Of a stretch of 5,175 nucleotides of DNA, positions 1 to 5,175 are shown one piece after another (the first letter of the stretch is position 1; each line of letters starts with the position of its first letter). The translations under genes were made by a program, and so were the position numbers. Source of the DNA: Bacteroidales bacterium (GTDB lineage Bacteria > Bacteroidota > Bacteroidia > Bacteroidales > VadinHA17); assembly GCA_013314865.1 (NCBI GenBank), contig JABUEV010000210.1:1-5175 (forward strand), in the 5' to 3' direction. Under the pieces are notes generated by a model that was not told the DNA's origin, did no database searches, and worked only from the letters and a program-made list of their open reading frames with translations.

Positions 1-31
1 TTGGAAAAACCGCAAAACTTCATCTTATCAT

Positions 32-62
32 TTTGATTTCTTCCGGATTTTTGCTATCTTTA
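32..62 (+). promoter_or_regulatory. Candidate Bacteroidota-type promoter for comEC
   Basis: TTTG at 32-35 is followed, after 19 bases, by TATCTTTA at 55-62. This matches the Bacteroidota housekeeping sigma consensus (TTTG, about 19-21 bases, TAnnTTTG) except for the last base of the -7 element. The end of the -7 element lies 23 bases before the GTG start of comEC, which predicts a leader of roughly 15-20 bases. The spacing is nearly the same as for the candidate promoter before trkA, which supports both. The sequence match is seen; promoter activity is inferred. No convincing Shine-Dalgarno sequence precedes the comEC start. The rest of 1-84 holds no gene that I can support. Confidence 0.5.
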
Positions 63-84
63 TAAAATCTCATTGCTGCATTGA

Positions 85-2133
85 GTGCTTAACAGAGAAG
101 TGCCTTTCATTCGTATCACCCTCCCGCTGGCGGGTGGCATTGTCGCCGGACATTTCATCAGTCTTGCCGGAATTTTTATTGTCCTCTTATCAGCTCTTGC
201 CCTCTCAGGTTTTGCTGTCAGTCCCCTTTTCAACCGCAGACCCGTAAATGTCATATTTGGAATCTCCATGACACTGGGACTCTTTTCGGCAGGTATAATT
301 CTTTATTGCCTTCAGAAAAAAAGCCTTTCAGTGCTTCCTGAAAAGGAAATTACATTGATGTGCACTGCTTCTGAATATCCTGAGGAAAGAGAAAAAAGCT
401 TCAGATTACTTGCAGGGATGAACGCCAGGCTTGAAAACGACTCAGCAGATAAGCTGAATGGTTTTCTTCTGCTCTATTTCAACAAGGATTCTTTTAAGGA
501 TGATATTTCTCCCGGAGATATTCTACTTATAAAAATAGTACCCCGGCTTATAAAAAACCGCGGAAATCCCTGCGAGTTTGACTACAGGTTTTATATGGAA
601 AACCGTGGATGCAGATATTACTCATTTGTGGAACAAAAGGATATCCTGAAACACATTGTCCCCCTGCACAGGAAGCTTATTCACAAGGCGTTGATAATCA
701 GAGAGGCTGTAACGGAAATGTATAAAACCCTTGGCATCACAGGCGACAGGCTTGCAATTGTATCGGCAATAACTCTCGGCTACAGGGAACTGGTTGACGA
801 AGAACAGAGACAGGAATTCATCAGGGCCGGGGTAATGCATATAATGGCTGTATCAGGTCTGCATGCAGGAATAGTAAGTCTCTTCATCTCAAATATTGTC
901 TTGTTTCTCCGTAAAAAGTTTAAATGGTTAAGTGTAATAATTACACTTTCAGCCCTTTGGATGTTCGCCTTTATAACCGGTCTTTCCTCTTCGGTGCTGA
1001 GAGCTGTAATTATGTTTTCATTTCTTCATGCGGGAGGACTGATGCGCAGACATGTGAACAGCATCAATTCGGTTCTTGCCTCTGCTTTTGTGCAGATGCT
1101 TATACGCCCGTCTGTTGTTTTTGACTCAGGATTCCTCCTCTCCTACTCTGCGGTAATCTTTTTAATCTGCTTCTACCGCGAATTCTACCTTAAAATTAAT
1201 TTCAAAAACCGTCTGGCAAACAGAATCTGGCAGGCGGCTCTTGTTACTATAGTAGCCCAACTGGGTACCCTTCCCCTTACCTTAACACTTTTCAACAGGT
1301 TTCCGTTATTGTTCCTTATAGTAAATATTGTTGTCGTCCCGCTTGTATCAATTGTAGTGATAGCAGGCTGTCTCATTCCCCTGATTTTCCCGCTAAGGTT
1401 TCTTTCTGAATTAATCGCCCGGGGACTTGACTTTATCGCCGGATTCATCGGGAAAATTGTTCACTTTGCTTCAGACCTGCCATTTTCAACCTTAAATAAT
1501 ATCGGAATGACGGGCATTGAGTGCCTTTTGTTGTCGGGATTTATCTTTTTCTTCCTGCAGTGGATGATTAATAAAGAAACTGTCATTATTAAAGTCCCGC
1601 TTGCAATCCTTCTTCTATTCATAACGACAGGGTCTATAAAGGATATTGTCAATAAAAGATCAGCAGAGCTTATCGTGTACAATTCTTTAAACAGCACCTG
1701 TGTGGCTTTAAGGGAGGGAAAGACTCTGAATATTTACCATAATTCAGTTTCAGTGCCGCCCGAGCCTGCAAGACATGCTTCGGTAACGGGACTAAAAATA
1801 GAGAAGCAGAATTTGAACACAGGCACAATATTACTTAAGGCCGGGGGAAAAATAATTTGTATTACTGATCATATTTCAGCCGGAATATTAAATTTCCAGG
1901 AACCTGTCATTTTTATTCTTAAGGGAAGGAAGCCGTCAGTTGATAAAGAAATTATTGGTAAGGTTAATGATATTTTAGCAATTGTCATTTCTTCCGAAGC
2001 TGGATCAGGTTATAAAATTCCCGGGATAAAGAAGGAAGACAGGCTATTTTACGTGGGGAAATCAGGGGCATTCAGGATGAATCTTGCAATCGGAGAGATT
2101 GCAGGGCAAAAACCCGAAAGTATTATCAAATAA
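85..2133 (+). CDS. comEC: ComEC/Rec2-family DNA internalisation channel protein, without a recognisable nuclease motif
   Basis: This 682-residue polytopic inner-membrane protein fits the ComEC/Rec2 family, which carries single-stranded DNA across the cytoplasmic membrane during natural transformation. Residues 1-80 hold N-terminal hydrophobic helices. Residues about 80-190 form the soluble DUF4131/OB-fold-like part, with the family-typical stretch NPCEFDYRFYMENRG at 161-175. Residues about 222-515 form the Competence domain, with many membrane helices, the conserved SGLH at 257-260 and the TGLSSSVLRAVIM stretch at 298-310. The tail from about 525 resembles a degenerate remnant of the metallo-beta-lactamase domain and has no HxHxDH motif. 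The start is GTG at 85, directly preceded by an in-frame TGA (82-84), so it cannot extend upstream. A GTG at 100 is the only near alternative, but the N-terminus from 85 (REVPFIRITLPLAGG) looks like family starts. No partner competence genes are visible, so actual competence is unproven. Confidence 0.92.
   Translation: MLNREVPFIRITLPLAGGIVAGHFISLAGIFIVLLSALALSGFAVSPLFNRRPVNVIFGISMTLGLFSAGIILYCLQKKSLSVLPEKEITLMCTASEYPEEREKSFRLLAGMNARLENDSADKLNGFLLLYFNKDSFKDDISPGDILLIKIVPRLIKNRGNPCEFDYRFYMENRGCRYYSFVEQKDILKHIVPLHRKLIHKALIIREAVTEMYKTLGITGDRLAIVSAITLGYRELVDEEQRQEFIRAGVMHIMAVSGLHAGIVSLFISNIVLFLRKKFKWLSVIITLSALWMFAFITGLSSSVLRAVIMFSFLHAGGLMRRHVNSINSVLASAFVQMLIRPSVVFDSGFLLSYSAVIFLICFYREFYLKINFKNRLANRIWQAALVTIVAQLGTLPLTLTLFNRFPLLFLIVNIVVVPLVSIVVIAGCLIPLIFPLRFLSELIARGLDFIAGFIGKIVHFASDLPFSTLNNIGMTGIECLLLSGFIFFFLQWMINKETVIIKVPLAILLLFITTGSIKDIVNKRSAELIVYNSLNSTCVALREGKTLNIYHNSVSVPPEPARHASVTGLKIEKQNLNTGTILLKAGGKIICITDHISAGILNFQEPVIFILKGRKPSVDKEIIGKVNDILAIVISSEAGSGYKIPGIKKEDRLFYVGKSGAFRMNLAIGEIAGQKPESIIK
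930..948. repeat. 19-bp perfect palindrome inside comEC (9-1-9)
   Basis: The arms AAGTGTAAT (930-938) and ATTACACTT (940-948) are exact reverse complements around a single central A at 939. The core TAATnATTA matches the centre of the 7-1-7 boxes bound by Fur-family regulators such as PerR and Zur in Firmicutes. The segment encodes part of a hydrophobic helix (SVIITL, residues 283-288), so chance or codon constraint could explain it. The palindrome is directly seen; any regulatory role is speculation. Confidence 0.5.
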
Positions 2134-2138
2134 TTCAT

Positions 2139-2158
2139 AAAAATACTTGAGTATTTTT
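2139..2158. repeat. AT-rich perfect inverted repeat between comEC and trkA
   Basis: Arms of nine bases (AAAAATACT at 2139-2147 and AGTATTTTT at 2150-2158) are exact reverse complements around TG. The repeat begins five bases after the comEC stop codon and ends with five T residues. It could act as a weak comEC terminator, although its stem has only two G/C pairs and the T run is part of the stem. It also overlaps the TTG (2147-2149) of the candidate trkA promoter, so it could equally be a repressor or activator site. The repeat is certain; its role is not. Confidence 0.6.
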
Positions 2159-2177
2159 CCATTATTGTCTTACTTTG
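2147..2177 (+). promoter_or_regulatory. Candidate Bacteroidota-type promoter for trkA-trkH
   Basis: TTG at 2147-2149 is followed after 20 bases by TTACTTTG at 2170-2177, one mismatch from TAnnTTTG. The -7 end is 23 bases before the trkA ATG, mirroring the spacing seen before comEC. This suggests trkA-trkH can be transcribed independently of comEC with a leader of about 15-20 bases. The -33 element lies in the centre of the inverted repeat at 2139-2158. Activity is inferred from motif and spacing only. Confidence 0.5.
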
Positions 2178-2200
2178 CCTTGTTCTTTTAAATAGCAGAC

Positions 2201-3541
2201 ATGAGAATAGTTATTGCCGGGGCAGGAGAAGTCGGGACGCATCTTGCGAAGATGCTTGCCAGCGAGGATCATGAAATAATTCTTATTGATATTGAGGAAG
2301 AGAGGCTTAAGCCTATCGAATCAAGCATTGATGTCCTTACGTACACCTCCTCAGCGACTTCAATCAGGACTCTTCAGGACATACTTCAGAAAAAAACCGA
2401 TCTTTTCATTGCGGTAACCCACTGGGAAGATACAAACATTACTTCATCGATACTTGCAAAGAGATTCGGTGTGATAAAAACAATTGCCAGGATAGACAAC
2501 CTTGAGTACCTTGAGCATTCCACATCCGAGTTCTTCAAGTCACTTGGAGTTGATTCACTGATTTATCCCGAACTGATAGCGGCAAGAGAAGTGCTGGGAC
2601 TTCTGCATGAGACAGGCACTACGGAATTCATGGAGTTTTCCGGCGGCAAACTGGCAATGTTTGTTCAGAAGCTTGATGAAAAAGCGCCGATAATAAATAA
2701 AAGTCTGGAAGAGATTGCCCTTACCAACAAGACCGACAAATACAGGGCTGTTGCCATAAAACGTAATGACAAAACTATAATTCCAAGGGGTAATGAGCAG
2801 TTCATGGTTGGTGACCTGGTATACGTTATTTCTACGCATGAAGGTATTGACGAAATGATGGCCACTTCGGGGAAGGAAAATTTTGAAGCCAAAAGCATCA
2901 TGATACTTGGCGGAAGCAGGATAGGCAAGCACGTGGCTCTTTACATGCAGAAGACATGTGAGGTGAAACTTATCGATTCTGACCCGAAACGATGTGAAGC
3001 GCTGGCTGAAACACTTTACAACACGCTTATAATAAACGGCGACTGCCGTGACATAGACCTTCTGGAAAGAGAGGGAATATCAAAAATGGATGCATTTGTT
3101 GCCGTTACGGGGAACTCGGAAACAAATATCCTTTCGTGCCTTCTGGCAAAAAAGATGGGTGTAAAGAGGACCATTGCCGAGGTCGAGAATATGGAATATA
3201 TAAATCTCGCAGAGAATTCAGGAATTGACACTATAATAAACAAGAAGATATCAGCAGCAAGCAGAATATTCCGCCATACATCAAACCCAAATGTCACCCA
3301 GGTAAGATATATGACCGGGACAGACGCAGAAGTGCTTGAATTCATCGTACCTCCCGGTGCAAAGATTACAAAGGGCACTCTCAGGGGAATTGATTTCCCG
3401 AAAGATGCCATAGTCGGAGGAGGGACAAGGGATGGAGTGCCGTTTATTGCTACCGGTGATACTATAATAAAAGCGAACGACAAAGTGGTTGTTTTCACCC
3501 TTCCGTCAGCCTACGAAAAGATCTCGAAATTCTTCACCTGA
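2201..3541 (+). CDS. trkA: TrkA, nucleotide-binding regulatory subunit of the Trk potassium transporter
   Basis: TrkA is a cytoplasmic peripheral protein that assembles beneath TrkH and gates K+ flow in response to bound nucleotide. This 446-residue protein has the full duplicated architecture. The first Rossmann/RCK_N domain covers about 1-130 (GAGEVG at 7-12, acidic D30 ending the second strand). The first TrkA_C domain covers about 140-216. The second RCK_N covers about 230-350 (GGSRIG at 237-242, D259, GDCRD at 280-284). The second TrkA_C covers about 365-436. The length is normal for a double-domain TrkA. The second glycine motif has Ser where GxGxxG would have Gly. The first domain lacks an obvious GD(G/A)T motif after strand three, having TSSATS at 49-54 instead. 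By recollection such changes occur in Bacteroidota TrkA proteins. The ATG at 2201 is immediately followed by the expected first strand (MRIVIAGAG), so the start is secure. It stops 8 bases before trkH, indicating one operon. Confidence 0.95.
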   Translation: MRIVIAGAGEVGTHLAKMLASEDHEIILIDIEEERLKPIESSIDVLTYTSSATSIRTLQDILQKKTDLFIAVTHWEDTNITSSILAKRFGVIKTIARIDNLEYLEHSTSEFFKSLGVDSLIYPELIAAREVLGLLHETGTTEFMEFSGGKLAMFVQKLDEKAPIINKSLEEIALTNKTDKYRAVAIKRNDKTIIPRGNEQFMVGDLVYVISTHEGIDEMMATSGKENFEAKSIMILGGSRIGKHVALYMQKTCEVKLIDSDPKRCEALAETLYNTLIINGDCRDIDLLEREGISKMDAFVAVTGNSETNILSCLLAKKMGVKRTIAEVENMEYINLAENSGIDTIINKKISAASRIFRHTSNPNVTQVRYMTGTDAEVLEFIVPPGAKITKGTLRGIDFPKDAIVGGGTRDGVPFIATGDTIIKANDKVVVFTLPSAYEKISKFFT

Positions 3542-3549
3542 CAGGTAAA

Positions 3550-4998
3550 ATGATCAACTTCAGGATAATTGCCAGAGTCATCAGCCAGATGCTGATTATT
3601 GAGGGCTTGTTTATGGTATTGCCTGCACTGGTTTCCCTGATTTACGGTGAAAAAGTACTCTCTTCCTTTATCTACTCTTCAATAATTACACTTGTAACAG
3701 GTATTCTTGCGTTTACGCCTTTGCGGAAAGAGGAAAAAGTATACAGCACAAGAGAAGGCTACATACTTGTTGGAGGGATTTGGATTATATTCAGCTTATT
3801 TGGGACACTTCCCTTTATTTTCAGCGGAGTTGCAGGAAATTTTACCGATGCATTTTTCGAGACCGTTTCAGGATTCACGACAACCGCAGCATCAGTTTTC
3901 ACCGACATTGAATCTCTGCCGAGGGGAATAGTGTTCTGGCGATGTCTCATGTCATGGATTGGCGGAATCACAATAATTGTAATAGCTCTTTCAGTTTTTC
4001 CGGTATTCAAAGCAATGAATATTCAGCTCTCAGTAACCGAATTCTCGGGACAAATGACTGAAAAACTGCACCCGAAAACAACAGATACAGCCAGGAGGTT
4101 TATCGCACTTTATATTACACTGACTCTAATTGAAGCAATTATGCTCAAAGCCGGAGGCATGTCATTTTTTGATTCGGTCTGCCATTCCCTCTCCACCATT
4201 TCAACAGGCGGATTCTCTTCAAGAAACGATAACATGTCTGCCTTTTCTTCACCATATATACAATCAGTCATCATTATATTTATGTTTCTCTCAGGCACTA
4301 ATCTCTCATTTATATATTTTGCTGTAAAACGAAACTTCAAGAAGATAACTGGTGATACTGAATTCAGACTCTATTTTGGTGCATTAGTGTTTTTTTCTCT
4401 CATAGCAGGGTTGATTCTTGTGATAAATAAAACCATGCCGGCCGGGAATGCATTTATGGCAGGATTTTTTAACACCGTGTCGGTCATAACCACCACAGGT
4501 TTTTACACACATGACTATAGCACCTGGGGAGGGCTTCTGATACTACTGATATTTCTTCTAATGTTTCCTGGAGGAATGGCAGGGTCAGCAACCGGCGGAA
4601 TAAAAATGATAAGGATGATCACCATCTTCATCAATTCACGGAAGGAGGTCCGGCGGCTGATTCATCCTGAAGCTTATCTGCCGGTTTTCATCGACAGGAA
4701 AATCATTGAGCAGAGTGTTGTTTACAATGTCCTTGTTTTTGTCACTCTCTATTTTCTGATAATGTGCACCGGAGCGTTTCTGATATCGTTAATGGGATAC
4801 GATATTATTACTTCCTTCAGCACATCCGCCTCAATGCTTGGAAATATTGGTCCGGGCATTGGCACATTTGGGCCTTTCAGCAATTATGCATCACTTCCTC
4901 TTCCGGGGAAATGGATAATGTCGGCGCTTATGCTTATTGGCCGTGTGGAAATACTGGCACTGCTGGTCTTGTTTACAAGAACATTTTACAAAAGATAA
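3550..4998 (+). CDS. trkH: TrkH, membrane K+-conducting subunit of the Trk transporter
   Basis: TrkH forms the ion pathway of the Trk system in the cytoplasmic membrane. It is built from four M1-P-M2 repeats related to K+ channels and gated by TrkA. The 482-residue length is typical. The four pore loops are visible: SGFTTTAASV at 107-116, STISTGGFS at 215-223, ITTTGFYT at 313-320 and LGNIGPGIG at 430-438. The intramembrane gate-loop segment GGMAGSATGGIK is at 341-352. The first pore loop has Ala113 (codon GCA, 3886-3888) where TrkH proteins normally have the filter glycine (TTTGAS/T). The gate loop reads GSAT where GST followed by a variable residue is usual. The remaining filter glycines (220, 317, 434) are present. 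The ATG at 3550 follows trkA by 8 bases with AGG at 3543-3545 as a weak, close ribosome binding site. The stop at 4996-4998 abuts the stop of the opposing gene. Family assignment is firm; altered selectivity is only a possibility. Confidence 0.95.
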   Translation: MINFRIIARVISQMLIIEGLFMVLPALVSLIYGEKVLSSFIYSSIITLVTGILAFTPLRKEEKVYSTREGYILVGGIWIIFSLFGTLPFIFSGVAGNFTDAFFETVSGFTTTAASVFTDIESLPRGIVFWRCLMSWIGGITIIVIALSVFPVFKAMNIQLSVTEFSGQMTEKLHPKTTDTARRFIALYITLTLIEAIMLKAGGMSFFDSVCHSLSTISTGGFSSRNDNMSAFSSPYIQSVIIIFMFLSGTNLSFIYFAVKRNFKKITGDTEFRLYFGALVFFSLIAGLILVINKTMPAGNAFMAGFFNTVSVITTTGFYTHDYSTWGGLLILLIFLLMFPGGMAGSATGGIKMIRMITIFINSRKEVRRLIHPEAYLPVFIDRKIIEQSVVYNVLVFVTLYFLIMCTGAFLISLMGYDIITSFSTSASMLGNIGPGIGTFGPFSNYASLPLPGKWIMSALMLIGRVEILALLVLFTRTFYKR

Positions 4999-5175
4999 TC
5001 ACAATTCAAGGACTCCAAGTCCCTGCCTTAAGACCACTACCTCATCCCACGTGCAATCTACTATCGTAGAAGCCTCATTTCTGCCATATCCTCCGTTAAT
5101 TATCACATCGGCAAAATCCTTGTATTTCTCATAAATAAGTTCAGGATCCGTTGTATATTCTATTATCTCATCCTG
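4999..5175 (-). CDS. tsaC: C-terminal end of a TsaC/Sua5 (YrdC-type) L-threonylcarbamoyladenylate synthase, partial
   Basis: Reading the minus strand from the window edge gives 58 codons ending in TGA (complement of 4999-5001). The peptide includes [20 protein letters not shown], then [15 protein letters not shown], then [13 protein letters not shown] at its end. This matches the end of the YrdC domain in TsaC/Sua5 proteins, notably the S-T-I-V-D motif and the following L-R-Q-G. The enzyme makes threonylcarbamoyl-AMP from threonine, bicarbonate and ATP, the first step of t6A37 modification in ANN-decoding tRNAs. The protein ends right after the YrdC domain, so it appears to be the short TsaC type without the extra Sua5 C-terminal domain. 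The start and ATP-binding N-terminal part lie beyond 5175. It is convergent with trkH with zero bases between the stops. Confidence 0.87.
   Translation of the reverse strand, partial: QDEIIEYTTDPELIYEKYKDFADVIINGGYGRNEASTIVDCTWDEVVVLRQGLGVLEL

Noticed and set aside
1..23. Possible divergent minus-strand gene starting at an ATG complementary to 21-23 (MKFCGF...)
   Set aside because: Only about seven codons are visible, with no supporting ribosome binding site or promoter, so it cannot be distinguished from chance.
3016..3498. 160-codon open frame on the minus strand inside trkA
   Set aside because: It lies wholly within a well-supported gene, has no recognisable protein character and no start signal, so it is a shadow of trkA. 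The same applies to the other antisense and out-of-frame open stretches in comEC and trkH.
4390..4396. Run of seven T in trkH as a possible phase-variable tract
   Set aside because: Seven T in moderately AT-rich coding sequence is unremarkable, the frame is intact, and nothing else suggests slippage.
4967..4980. Inverted repeat TCTTGT-TT-ACAAGA near the end of trkH
   Set aside because: The stem is short with only two G/C pairs, has a two-base loop and is not followed by a T run, so it is likely chance within coding sequence.
5010..5022. Small hairpin GGACT-CCA-AGTCC downstream of trkH
   Set aside because: The stem is five pairs with no T tract on either side, and it lies in tsaC coding sequence, so it is not a credible terminator.
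4764..5134. Plus-strand open frames running past the end of trkH
   Set aside because: They are out of frame with trkH and antisense to the tsaC tail. Their compositions are odd (rich in Trp, His and Cys) and match no family I know.

Overview
The window looks like ordinary chromosomal DNA from a member of the Bacteroidota, probably an environmental relative of the Bacteroidales. This is inferred from the protein character of TrkA, TrkH and the threonylcarbamoyl-AMP synthase tail, from two candidate promoters of the Bacteroidota type (TTTG / TAnnTTTG with 19-20 bases between), and from weak or absent Shine-Dalgarno sequences. Genus or species cannot be given from sequence reading alone.

Layout: (1) 1-84, a short upstream region with a candidate promoter for comEC. 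(2) 85-2133 (+), comEC, an integral-membrane DNA-uptake channel protein whose C-terminal tail lacks the usual metallo-beta-lactamase motif. (3) 2134-2200, a 67-base gap with a perfect AT-rich inverted repeat overlapping the -33 part of a candidate promoter. (4) 2201-3541 (+), trkA, and 3550-4998 (+), trkH, 8 bases apart and almost certainly one operon. (5) 4999-5175 (-), the C-terminal end of a TsaC/Sua5-type tRNA threonylcarbamoyladenosine synthase. It converges on trkH with no base between the two stop codons.

TrkA and TrkH work together: TrkH is the K+-conducting membrane subunit and TrkA the cytoplasmic nucleotide-binding ring that gates it. ComEC and the TsaC-like protein belong to unrelated processes (DNA uptake and tRNA modification), and nothing here suggests they form a system with the Trk genes. 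No mobile element, CRISPR array, RNA gene or phage signature was seen. No stretch over 300 bases lacks a gene.

I found no undescribed multi-gene system. The points most worth a second look are an alanine where the family normally has the first selectivity-filter glycine of TrkH, a 9-1-9 palindrome inside comEC resembling a Fur-family 7-1-7 box, the inverted repeat sitting on the trkA promoter, and the zero-gap convergent junction at the right end.
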